The position numbers and the translations under genes were made by a program. Shown piece by piece: positions 8,354-15,905 of a stretch of 64,000 nt of DNA (position 1 is its first letter; every line of letters begins with the position of its first letter). Origin of the DNA: JACKAQ01 sp965227145 (lineage in GTDB: Bacteria; Calditrichota; Calditrichia; RBG-13-44-9; J075); NCBI GenBank assembly GCA_965227145.1, contig OZ245730.1, forward strand, positions 4,898,001 through 4,962,000, written 5' to 3'. Below the pieces are notes generated by a model. It had not been told where the DNA came from. It was given only the letters and a program-made list of their open reading frames with translations, and ran no database searches.

Positions 8354-8518
8354 ATGAAAGCTCACACTACTGCGGAAAATGCAGCACGAATTTTCAATCA
8401 GGATGGAAACAAAAACAACCCATCGCCCGCAAAAAAGGCATTTGTAAAACCCGAAATTCGCCGGCACGAATCGCTGCCGGACGTGACCACCGCATTTGTC
8501 GGAACCTGGCAACCGTGA
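8354..8518 (+). CDS. putative RiPP precursor peptide (54 residues)
   Basis: A short gene with ATG at 8354 after a TAAGGA ribosome-binding site. The peptide is polar, with no signal sequence. Its C-terminal half carries F30-x2-P33-x-I35, followed by L41 and T45. This matches the lasso-type leader pattern YxxPxLxxxGxxxxxT in spacing, with F for Y, I for L, and E39 for the Gly. Such leaders are bound by PqqD-like RRE proteins, and one is encoded 1 kb downstream. Only nine residues (T46 to P54, including W52) follow the leader motif. The stop codon overlaps the next start by one base. The preceding 285 bases hold TTGACA at 8221 with no clear -10 box. No protease, lasso cyclase or transporter is adjacent, so the product class is unknown. 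Confidence 0.6.
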   Translation: MKAHTTAENAARIFNQDGNKNNPSPAKKAFVKPEIRRHESLPDVTTAFVGTWQP

Positions 8519-9528
8519 TGATTTTATTTCGATTTACATTAGTTTTTCTGGCATGTGTAATTTTCGGTACAACCGGATTTGCACAGCATGCTACAGAACG
8601 ACAAACCGCGCAATCGCGCCGGTTATCGTCAATGGAGCATCAACTTCCGGCATCACCAAAAGCCATTTCCGGGCAAATAAAATTTGAAGAAAGCTTTGTG
8701 GATACTACCGCAATGCAGCAATGGACAATCATCAACGCGGATGGCAGTTTCAACAATTCCGTTGGCGGCTTTGCCACATATCTGATTTACAGCAACGGCG
8801 ACAGCATCAAACCGCAAGTGCCGGGCACCTATTTTTGGGCGAGCAATTTTTCGAATGCCAACGGCAATTTGCTCGACGAATGGCTGGTTTCGCCGCAACT
8901 GCCGGCAGTGGAAACGGGCGACACGCTGTATTTTTGGGGCGGCGCCATCGGCGGCGGATACGACGATTCTGTGCAGGTTCGCCTCGCAACCGAAAATCCG
9001 CAGGGGAATATTTCTGCGTTTGCCCATTCATTAGGTCGTTACAAAATGGCGGGTCCGCTCGGTAACTGGACGCGCTACGCTGTGCCGCTGGATTCCGCGC
9101 TGTGGCGCGGTCAGCCGGTTTGGATCGCCCTGCGATATTGGCACAACAACGGCGGCGCAACCGGCGCACATTCGGATAATGTGTGGCTCGATCACATCAT
9201 TTTGGTGAACAACCCTTCCACCGGCATTCAACCGGAAAACAATGTGGCTGAAACGTTTGAGCTGCACCAAAATTATCCAAACCCGTTCAATCCGTCCACC
9301 ACTATTCCGTTCCGGCTGAAAAAAGCAGCAACAGTTAAATTGACAGTATTTGATATCGACGGAAAAAATGTGGCAACTTTAGTGAACAAAACCTTGCCCG
9401 CCGGAGAACATTCTGTGCGCTGGAACGGGCAGAACGATCAACGCCGGACGGTTGCCAACGGCGTGTATTTCTACCAACTTTCGGTCGAAAATGCCGACCA
9501 AACCCGCAAAATGATTTTGCTGAAATAA
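8518..9528 (+). CDS. secreted protein with a choice-of-anchor-J-like domain and C-terminal sorting domain
   Basis: The preferred start is the ATG at 8518, overlapping the stop of the peptide gene (TGATG); a GTG one codon earlier is possible. A signal peptide ends near GFAQ (residue 22). Residues about 55-235 form a jelly-roll-like domain related to choice-of-anchor J/cleaved adhesin domains, with QVPGTYFWASNF and a late NVWLDH. The last 85 residues contain NYPNPFNPSTT and end in KMILLK, a type IX secretion-like sorting signal that is normally removed during export. A close paralogue without the sorting tail lies convergently at 9890-11035, and a related domain occurs in the protein at 21234-23063. 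Its overlap with the peptide gene implies coupled expression with the peptide-modification cluster. Confidence 0.85.
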   Translation: MILFRFTLVFLACVIFGTTGFAQHATERQTAQSRRLSSMEHQLPASPKAISGQIKFEESFVDTTAMQQWTIINADGSFNNSVGGFATYLIYSNGDSIKPQVPGTYFWASNFSNANGNLLDEWLVSPQLPAVETGDTLYFWGGAIGGGYDDSVQVRLATENPQGNISAFAHSLGRYKMAGPLGNWTRYAVPLDSALWRGQPVWIALRYWHNNGGATGAHSDNVWLDHIILVNNPSTGIQPENNVAETFELHQNYPNPFNPSTTIPFRLKKAATVKLTVFDIDGKNVATLVNKTLPAGEHSVRWNGQNDQRRTVANGVYFYQLSVENADQTRKMILLK

Positions 9529-9547
9529 AAATTAACACGGAGGTTCA

Positions 9548-9817
9548 ATGGCTGTCGCTCAAAAATACCGGATTGATCCAAATATTATTCACACAACATT
9601 GGACGAAAACGAAAGCGTTTTACTTCATCTGAACACCAAACGCTACTACTCCCTCAACGAAACCGGGAGTAAAATCTGGCAGCATCTGCAAGCCGGAATC
9701 CCTCCGGAAAACATCAGCGACGCGCTGGAATCGGAGTATGAAATTACCGATGCCGAAAACTATGTTGCAGAATTTCTGGAGATATTGCGCAGGGAAGGAT
9801 TGCTGACACACGGATGA
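9548..9817 (+). CDS. PqqD-like peptide carrier (RRE protein)
   Basis: An 89-residue protein with the PqqD-family pattern: 'LDENESVLLHL' in the first strands, then YYSLNETGSKIW at residues 38-49, and an alternating C-terminal helix 'FLEILRREGLL'. PqqD and related RRE domains bind leader peptides and present them to radical SAM or other modifying enzymes. It follows the secreted protein gene by 19 bases with an ACGGAGG ribosome-binding site 7 bases before the ATG, and ends the transcript at a strong terminator. Together with the kinase and radical SAM gene it is the main evidence that 6.0-9.9 kb is a peptide-modification cluster. Confidence 0.9.
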   Translation: MAVAQKYRIDPNIIHTTLDENESVLLHLNTKRYYSLNETGSKIWQHLQAGIPPENISDALESEYEITDAENYVAEFLEILRREGLLTHG

Positions 9818-9821
9818 GGAC

Positions 9822-9857
9822 AACAAAAGGCGATCTGACACGGTCGCCTTTTGTTTT
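9822..9857 (+). terminator. strong rho-independent terminator closing the peptide cluster
   Basis: Perfect 12-base stem, AACAAAAGGCGA (9822-9833) with TCGCCTTTTGTT (9844-9855), then TT. The convergent minus-strand gene ends at 9890, so it may act in both directions. Confidence 0.85.
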
Positions 9858-9889
9858 ATTTCGATTTATACCAACCCAAAATTTCCATT

Positions 9890-11035
9890 TCAAAAATCAC
9901 AACTAATGCTGATCTGCCCGGCGCCGCGCGTGCGAACCCAATAGCCTTGCCCGGCTTTTAGCGAATCCGCGCTGAAATAGCCGTTTTCGTAGCCATAAAT
10001 TGTGCCGGCGATGATGATGCCATCGGGATCATCTATCGCGCTGAGCGGCACCGTGCAGGTGGGTCCGGAAATCAGGTTCCAGCCATTGGCGAGGTCGATC
10101 GTGCATTCGGAAAACGGTGCGCCGGTGATGTCAACCGTTTCCGCGCCGGGAAAATTGAGCCAGTACCCCGCAAAACGGGCGAGGTGCGTTTCATTGCGAT
10201 AACCGCCATCGAAACCGAACAGCGTTCCGCCGGTGTGGTTCGGATACAGCGTGTTCACCGATGAATCGCTGACAGCAACCGGCAACCCGACCAATCGCCA
10301 ACCGGCAGAAATATTTTGGCTGAAAACCAGATTGTTGCCGGTTATCGTCACATGATCCAGCCAAACGTTGTCCGTGCTGTTGCCAAATGCGCCGCCGTTG
10401 CTGTGCCAGTATCGCAACGCAATCCAGATATTCGATCCGATAAATATGCTCGAATCCAGCGGGACGCGATATTCCGTCCAACTGCCGCGCGGTCCGTCCA
10501 TTTTGAATCGCGCCAATTTGTGAACAAATGTGTTGATTTCGCCCTGCGGATCGCTGGTTGCCAGCCGCACTTCGATCGAATCTTTGAACAGCACTTCCGG
10601 CGCACCGCCAAAAAATGACAGCGTATCGCCCGGCAAAACCACCGGCAATTGCGGGGAAATCAGCCATTCGTCCATCAGGATGCCGTTGGCGTTCGCAAAA
10701 TTACTCGCCCAAAAATAAGTGCCTGGCACCTGCGGCGACACCGATCCGCCGCCGGGAAAAACCAGTCCGGTCACAAATTTGCCAACGGTTTCCCCGCTGA
10801 GATTGCTGCTGCCATCCTGATTGATGATCGTCCAGTCAGCCAGCGCCGCTTCGTCGGCAAAGGTTGTTTCGTATTTGATAATTGCAGTGTTGGAAATGTG
10901 GCGATCCGGCGGCAACATCTGCCGGTTCAACCGGTTGCTTTCTGTTGGGATTTCGCGATGTTGCGAAACCCCGGTAGTTGAAATTATCGAAAAGATACCC
11001 CAAACAACCAACAATTTACAGATCGATTTGAACAT
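9890..11035 (-). CDS. secreted choice-of-anchor-J-like protein without a sorting tail
   Basis: The ATG at 11035 is preferred because GGAG lies 8 bases upstream; a GTG at 11044 overlaps that GGAG. The 381-residue protein has a signal peptide ending near TGVSQ. Its domain at about residues 55-235 is clearly paralogous to the secreted protein at 8518-9528 (shared QVPGTYFWASNF, SPQLP, VPLDSS/A, ALRYWH and NVWLDH). The C-terminal 140 residues differ: a beta-rich region with two Gly/Trp-rich repeats ('SAGWRLVGLPV', 'ANGWNLISGP') and a 'GQGYWVRT' end, and no NPFNP sorting domain. It is probably co-transcribed with the lipoprotein gene 24 bases upstream. Function is unknown; adhesion or glycan binding is plausible. 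Confidence 0.82.
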   Translation of the reverse strand: MFKSICKLLVVWGIFSIISTTGVSQHREIPTESNRLNRQMLPPDRHISNTAIIKYETTFADEAALADWTIINQDGSSNLSGETVGKFVTGLVFPGGGSVSPQVPGTYFWASNFANANGILMDEWLISPQLPVVLPGDTLSFFGGAPEVLFKDSIEVRLATSDPQGEINTFVHKLARFKMDGPRGSWTEYRVPLDSSIFIGSNIWIALRYWHSNGGAFGNSTDNVWLDHVTITGNNLVFSQNISAGWRLVGLPVAVSDSSVNTLYPNHTGGTLFGFDGGYRNETHLARFAGYWLNFPGAETVDITGAPFSECTIDLANGWNLISGPTCTVPLSAIDDPDGIIIAGTIYGYENGYFSADSLKAGQGYWVRTRGAGQISISCDF

Positions 11036-11059
11036 ACGATTCACTCCGTGCAGTCGCGT

Positions 11060-11623
11060 TTAATCGGTGAATCCATCGGACAAATCGAAATAGAAACTGA
11101 ACGTGTTGCAGGTTTTCAACGCCGGAACAAACGCAATTGTGAACACATCCAACGGACCGGATGACGGCGCGATATTTGTACCAACGCTGCCGCTGATGCC
11201 AAAAACATTGCTGCCGGTGACGTTGGTCGGCACCACATATTGGAAGGTGTTGCCGCTGGTGTTCCGGAAATCAACCGCAAATGTGCGCAGATTTTTGCCG
11301 TTCGCGGTATCAAAATCGTTGCAGCCGAGCGGCGTGTAACGAATTTGCGCCAGCGTTACCTGATTGTTGATGATGGTATTGGAAACGTAATTCACCCCGG
11401 TTTTTTGGATGGGAATTTGCCTGCCGCCGTAAAACACCTCGATTTCGCCGGTTTGCTCGTTCACTTTTACGCCGAATTTTTTGAGAATTTTGACGGGCTC
11501 GCGCTGATCCCGGATCTGGTCGCGGATGACATCCAGCGGAATTTTATCGCAGCTTAAAAATCCAGAGAGCAGTAAACCGGCCAAAAGGAGTGTCAACAGC
11601 ATGTGTTTTCGGTTGAGTTTCAT
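11060..11623 (-). CDS. lipoprotein of unknown function
   Basis: A 187-residue protein with a lipoprotein signal peptide ending in SGFLSC (C25) and a GGTGGAG ribosome-binding site before the ATG. The mature part begins with a charged helix (DVIRDQIRDQREPVKILKK) and continues as a beta-rich domain with two Cys, near residues 101 and 172, that could form a disulfide. I do not recognise the family. It lies between the amylase gene (57 bases upstream) and the anchor-J protein (24 bases downstream) on the same strand, so it is probably part of one transcript and displayed on the cell surface or in the periplasm. Confidence 0.75.
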   Translation of the reverse strand: MKLNRKHMLLTLLLAGLLLSGFLSCDKIPLDVIRDQIRDQREPVKILKKFGVKVNEQTGEIEVFYGGRQIPIQKTGVNYVSNTIINNQVTLAQIRYTPLGCNDFDTANGKNLRTFAVDFRNTSGNTFQYVVPTNVTGSNVFGISGSVGTNIAPSSGPLDVFTIAFVPALKTCNTFSFYFDLSDGFTD

Positions 11624-11680
11624 TGTTCAATCTCCACCCTGATATTGTTTATAAGCTATTGAAAATATTCGTTTAATCGA

Positions 11681-13924
11681 TTACAGAAAATCAACAAACC
11701 AGACGCGTTGGTTTCCGGCAGCATCGGTAATCAGCAATCGCGCTTTTGGCGATGCGCCGGTTTTTGTCGCGGTGATGTTCACGGAACTCACCGGTGATGT
11801 ATTGAATCGCTGACCTTCCGCGAACGCGTTGCCGGCGATGGTGATGGTCGCGTCTTCCAACGTTTTCACCTCGATGGAAACGATGCCGGAGCCGCCGTCG
11901 GAAATGGTGCCGCTGGCGGTTGTGCCGCTAAATTCACTGATCGCGGCGGTTGGCGGCGTCGATTCGATGCCGTCTGTTTCCAGCCAAACCGCGTAGCTCC
12001 GCGCAGGAATCTGGAAACTGACCCGAGAGTTGCCGTCCACTTCCATAAAATTGCTGGTGGCGTTGCCGGTCAAATCGAACAGTTTTGCGCCAACGGGCAG
12101 ACCAGACGTGTTTACGCCATGCGACATTGCCAATGGAACATTCGCAAAATTGATTGCTACAAACACATCCTTTCCCGATGGTGTACCGTAAAGCTGGTAA
12201 AACAATGTGTTTTCGATGTAGCCGGAAGTTAAAGTTGGTGCATAAAACGAATTGTTGCTCAAATAATCCCGCTGGGTTGCCCCAAAAATGTGCGCTTTGT
12301 GAATGCTGATCAATTCGTCAATTTCATCTTTGATGCCGCGATGGTAGTAATCCGTGTAAAACACCGTCGGTAAACCGATCTGGTTGTTCGTGAGAATATA
12401 AGCATAACTCAATATCGGGTCGTTTTCTACCGGTTCGCCACCGTGCCGGAAATCGTGATTGTTGACAAACGTAACCACGTTAAATCCGCTGGCGCCAACG
12501 GCATCAACCATGCTGCTGGTGAAAACTTCCCGTACATCTATTGCCGGAACGTCTGCGGCTTCCAGCTTGCTGCGGAGGGAAAAATCAAATATTCGCGGCG
12601 TGATAGCCGTTTTGGTGTCTGCATCCATATTTGCTGACACCACATCCACCCAGTTTTTTAACGTGCCGGGATTGCCGTCAAAAAATTCGCCGACAACCAA
12701 ATCCGGCGCAATGCCATGATCATACAAATAATCCAGCAAATCGCCGGCAAAAGCGTAATCGAAATGTTTTACCGCGTCCATCCGATACCCGCGAATGCCG
12801 TTATCCGTCCACAGCCATTTGCTCCAGTCGAACAACACATCTTTGGTATTTTGCACATTTTGGTCGTAATCGTAAAAAAACCACATAAAATCAAAATCGC
12901 CGGAAAGCTGGGTAGAATTGCCATTCGGTTTGAAATTCAGGTAATTCATTCCGCCCATTTGACTGGGTAATCCGAAAAAATTGGTATATGTTTGATAAAT
13001 CAGTGAATTTACAATATCCTGCCCGAAGGAACCGTTGTCATACCAGAGACCATGCACGGTGTGGTCAGAATAGCTGCCGCCGGTGTTGTTCAGGAAAATA
13101 AAGAGTGTATCACCTGCCGCAAAAAAATCATCTGTGGTTACGGTGAGGGCGAATTCGTCGATACCGCAACCGGCGTTGTCGATGGTTGCTAGCATATCTC
13201 GTCCTAACTCTGTAGCATTGTTACCTTGCCCGCAATCACCACCACCATTGAATGCGCCATTGTTAAATTCATCCTCACTCAGCTCAGACAAGTTTCGGTA
13301 ACCGACTCTATTTGTTTGAATATACAGCTTGTACCCAAAGTTGTGAAAATTTGAATGCAACGATTTTGAGCGAATTTTAAAATAGTACGTTCCGCTGCCA
13401 TAACCGGTTGCACCGCCAATCGGCAACACAATCCGAAAACGATCTGATGGAAACGGCTGGTCACCTGAATTGATTTTTGTGTCCGTCATGCCTTCGATCC
13501 AGCCTTCGACCGCAGGATTATTCTCCGGTTTCCCGCCGTCGCGGTGGTTGTAAACCACATCCGCCACCGCTTTGATGCCGACAGCGTTAAATTCCGCGAT
13601 CAGGTTTTGCAAATCCGTCACCGAACCGAAACCGGTTGCGCCGCCACCTGCCGGCAATCCCAAATCAAACAAATCTTTCGGATCGTATCCGTTGCTGCTG
13701 TTACCGAAACTTGCGCGGGAAAGCGGCGGCAGCCAAACGTGAGTGAATCCGGCGTCAGCCAGTTCCTGCGCTTTCAGCCGCAGTGTGTCCGCCCACAGAT
13801 TGTTATCCGTGGTTTTGGGATAATCCCAATACCAACCCTGCAGGAGAAAATCCTGCGCTATGATTGTAGATTGCAACAACAAAAATACAGCAAATATTTT
13901 GAACAATTTGATTTTATGCGCCAT
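11681..13924 (-). CDS. secreted alpha-amylase (GH13)
   Basis: The start is placed at 13924, where ACGGAG precedes ATG by 8 bases and a signal peptide (KIFAVFLLLQSTIIAQ) follows; a longer frame reaches 14017 but adds no signal-like sequence. The 747-residue enzyme begins directly with LQGWYWDYP, the usual beginning of the (beta/alpha)8 barrel. It shows the GH13 regions: DVVYNH, GYRMDAVKH with the nucleophile Asp, GEFF with the acid/base Glu, and FVNNHD. A Gly/Asn-rich insert occurs in the first third. The last 100 residues form a small beta domain that may bind substrate. It should cleave internal alpha-1,4 bonds of starch or glycogen outside the cytoplasm. It leads a three-gene minus-strand operon with a lipoprotein and an anchor-J protein. 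Confidence 0.93.
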   Translation of the reverse strand: MAHKIKLFKIFAVFLLLQSTIIAQDFLLQGWYWDYPKTTDNNLWADTLRLKAQELADAGFTHVWLPPLSRASFGNSSNGYDPKDLFDLGLPAGGGATGFGSVTDLQNLIAEFNAVGIKAVADVVYNHRDGGKPENNPAVEGWIEGMTDTKINSGDQPFPSDRFRIVLPIGGATGYGSGTYYFKIRSKSLHSNFHNFGYKLYIQTNRVGYRNLSELSEDEFNNGAFNGGGDCGQGNNATELGRDMLATIDNAGCGIDEFALTVTTDDFFAAGDTLFIFLNNTGGSYSDHTVHGLWYDNGSFGQDIVNSLIYQTYTNFFGLPSQMGGMNYLNFKPNGNSTQLSGDFDFMWFFYDYDQNVQNTKDVLFDWSKWLWTDNGIRGYRMDAVKHFDYAFAGDLLDYLYDHGIAPDLVVGEFFDGNPGTLKNWVDVVSANMDADTKTAITPRIFDFSLRSKLEAADVPAIDVREVFTSSMVDAVGASGFNVVTFVNNHDFRHGGEPVENDPILSYAYILTNNQIGLPTVFYTDYYHRGIKDEIDELISIHKAHIFGATQRDYLSNNSFYAPTLTSGYIENTLFYQLYGTPSGKDVFVAINFANVPLAMSHGVNTSGLPVGAKLFDLTGNATSNFMEVDGNSRVSFQIPARSYAVWLETDGIESTPPTAAISEFSGTTASGTISDGGSGIVSIEVKTLEDATITIAGNAFAEGQRFNTSPVSSVNITATKTGASPKARLLITDAAGNQRVWFVDFL

Positions 13925-14090
13925 GCGAAAACTCCGTATTTCGGCGGTTACGAGAAATATGATTAATATCCTGAAAGATATGTTATTTCGTGGAAAATCT
14001 GATGTTAAAGAGCACATTTCGAAGATATTTTGTAGAAAACAAAGATAACCATAGCGGCTGTTTCGGGCAAATCAATTCTGATGTCTGCGC

Positions 14091-14132
14091 AAAAAAAATC
14101 CGGTGCAGGCAAGTGCCGACACCGGATTTTTT
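14091..14132 (-). terminator. rho-independent terminator after the dienelactone hydrolase gene
   Basis: On the minus strand, stem AAAATCCGGTG (14130-14120) pairs with CACCGGATTTT (14105-14095), followed by a T run. The hairpin has A and T tracts on both sides. Confidence 0.8.
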
Positions 14133-14148
14133 GAATATGATCTCTCAT

Positions 14149-14979
14149 TTATTCCGCAAATACGCGATTGAACAAATCTTGCATATCCTGCCAGGATTGC
14201 TCATCCGCGGCTTTGTTATATGCCAACGGCATTTCAAATTTTTGACCGTTTGCATCCGCATCGGGATTGGTGAAGCTGTGAACAGCGCCGGGATAATTCA
14301 CAAATTTGAAATCTGCGCCGGCGGCTTCCATTTCAGCTTTGAACGCATCAATTTGTTCGGCGGTTACGAACGGGTCATCCGCGCCGTTGCACACCAAAAT
14401 TGCGGCTTTTACATCACCTTCTTTGGCCGGATTCTGGGTCGCGATGCTGCCGTGAAAACTCACAACGGCATCCAGCGGCATGCCTGCCCGCGCCATGTGC
14501 AACACAACGCCGCCGCCAAAACAGTAGCCGATTGCGCCAATATTGCTGGAATCCACTGTCGCTTGCGATTTGAGCAATTTCATCGCTTCGCGAAAACGCT
14601 GTTCGCCGGCGGGAATATTTTGCATTACTTCGGTGGCAAATTTCATGGCATCATCCGGGTGATCGGCAATTTTGCCTTCGCCATACATATCCACTGCCAA
14701 TGCGGTGTATCCGAGTTTCGCGAGCATTTCCGCACGTTCGCGAACGTATTCCGTGGCGCCCCACCACTCATGCACAACCAAAATTCCGGGACGTTTGCCG
14801 GTTTTGTCCGCGTCGTAGGCGAGGTAGCCTTTCATGGTCATGCCGTCAACCATGTAATCGACCGGCTTGCCCTGCAACCCGGTTTCGGCGGGCATTTCCT
14901 GTTTTGCTTCCGGCTGCGGATTGCCGCCACATTGCCAAAGCAACATGCTCATCAGCGCCAAAAATAATAATTTTCTCAT
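14149..14979 (-). CDS. dienelactone hydrolase-family lipoprotein
   Basis: The ATG at 14979 is chosen because GGAGG lies 9 bases upstream; a TTG two codons earlier is too close to it. The 276-residue protein starts with a lipoprotein signal ending in LLWQC. The alpha/beta-hydrolase domain has the dienelactone hydrolase triad: the Cys nucleophile in GYCFGG, the Asp in GADDPFV and the His in AVHSFTNP. The WWG motif after the second strand is also typical. Family members hydrolyse lactones or small esters; an exported lipid-anchored form is common in this group of bacteria and its substrate is not known. It stands alone between a terminator and a divergent gene. Confidence 0.9.
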   Translation of the reverse strand: MRKLLFLALMSMLLWQCGGNPQPEAKQEMPAETGLQGKPVDYMVDGMTMKGYLAYDADKTGKRPGILVVHEWWGATEYVRERAEMLAKLGYTALAVDMYGEGKIADHPDDAMKFATEVMQNIPAGEQRFREAMKLLKSQATVDSSNIGAIGYCFGGGVVLHMARAGMPLDAVVSFHGSIATQNPAKEGDVKAAILVCNGADDPFVTAEQIDAFKAEMEAAGADFKFVNYPGAVHSFTNPDADANGQKFEMPLAYNKAADEQSWQDMQDLFNRVFAE

Positions 14980-15165
14980 CTTCAATAGCCTCCATCAATG
15001 TTTATATGATTATGCCGTGCCAACACGGCGTTGAATAGTGGTTGTGTTTTGTCCAAATTTCTTGCGAGGGAAAGTGTGTATCCGTAATTTTCGTCCTGGC
15101 TGTAATATCACAATCATGAATTTGTTGCTAATATCAAATATTCCATAATTTACGAAAAAATACCT

Positions 15166-15717
15166 ATGTTTCGCCAATTTACTTTGATTTTTACTGTTTT
15201 ATTGGGTTTTCTCCCATTGTTTTCCCAAACGAGCACCGATTCATCCGCAACTGAATTGATCGAATTTGAGATGAAAGACCAATTCAACCGCGAATACACG
15301 CACGAAAGCTGGGCAGACAGCATCATTGTTGTGTTTGGCAGCGACCGCGATGGCAGCGATTTCAACCGCATTTGGGGCGAAGCCATTCAGGATTCGTTGA
15401 AAAATGAGCCGGGATTTGAGCAGGTTCGATACGTTGCCGTGGCGGATTTACGCGGTGTGCCCTTTTTTCTGAAAGGATTGGTAAAAGGTTTTTTTCCGAA
15501 AGAAAACCGGAAAATGTGGATTCTGCTGGATTGGAAAGGGCAATTCGCGGAAGCGTATCATTTCGTTAAAGGGAAAAGTAACATCCTGATTTTTAATCGC
15601 CAACAACAATTGATGCGCCATTTCGCCGTCACCGAAATGAACCCGAAGCAATTGCCGGAAATTCTCGCCACGCTGCGATCCCAATTGAAGGATAAATCGG
15701 AGAAGGATAAAGGATAA
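15166..15717 (+). CDS. exported thioredoxin-fold-like protein (YtfJ/redoxin-like), hypothetical
   Basis: A 183-residue protein with a signal peptide ending at LFSQ (residue 21). The mature part reads as a thioredoxin-like alternation: 'FEMKDQFNREYTHESWADSIIVVFGSD', a helix, then 'VRYVAVADLRGVPFFLKG', 'KMWILLDWKGQFAEAY' and 'SNILIFNRQQQLMRHF'. The redox CxxC or peroxidatic Cys is absent, as in YtfJ-type proteins, so it is probably not a disulfide enzyme. The ribosome-binding site is weak. Its C-terminus runs into a repeat element (the GGATAA motif overlaps the last codons), so the final few Lys/Asp-rich residues are partly repeat-encoded. Confidence 0.6.
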   Translation: MFRQFTLIFTVLLGFLPLFSQTSTDSSATELIEFEMKDQFNREYTHESWADSIIVVFGSDRDGSDFNRIWGEAIQDSLKNEPGFEQVRYVAVADLRGVPFFLKGLVKGFFPKENRKMWILLDWKGQFAEAYHFVKGKSNILIFNRQQQLMRHFAVTEMNPKQLPEILATLRSQLKDKSEKDKG

Positions 15718-15898
15718 GTGATAAGTGATAAAGGATAAACATGTCCTTTCGCCGGTAATTTAGGCTAAACTCAACCGCCAATTTTACCTTTTTACTTTAA
15801 CCTTTTTACTTTAATCTTTTTACTTCGCTCATCCTGAGCTTGTCGAAGGGTCGAAGGGCTCAATCACCAATTTATCCTTTTTCTTTTATCATTTATCC
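15712..15898. repeat. MITE-like or REP-like element with imperfect inverted ends
   Basis: The left end (15712-15739, GGATAAGTGATAAGTGATAA...) and the right end (15871-15898) are inverted copies of 28 bases with 24 matches. Inside are two exact copies of the 14-base CCTTTTTACTTTAA (15787-15800, 15801-15814) plus a partial third, and a palindrome-rich stretch at 15836-15861 containing CTTGTCGAAG. There is no open frame. It fills the gap between two convergent genes and touches the end of the upstream gene. Confidence 0.5.
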
Positions 15899-15905
15899 GT
15901 GAGCA

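Noticed and set aside
6039..9857. Classical lasso peptide gene cluster
   Set aside because: The leader motif, the PqqD-like carrier and the kinase suggest it, but the asparagine-synthetase-like cyclase and the transglutaminase-like protease are absent, and the tail after the leader motif is too short. I call it RiPP-like only.
13990..14967. Long plus-strand frame opposite the hydrolase gene
   Set aside because: It is a mirror of a well-supported gene. Similar long antisense frames occur opposite the C1 peptidase (4759-5817), NAD synthetase (16827-17588) and AceE (60163-61140), reflecting codon bias rather than genes; none has a good start or family motif.
15712..15898. Insertion sequence
   Set aside because: It has inverted ends but no transposase frame and is under 200 bases, so at most a non-autonomous element.
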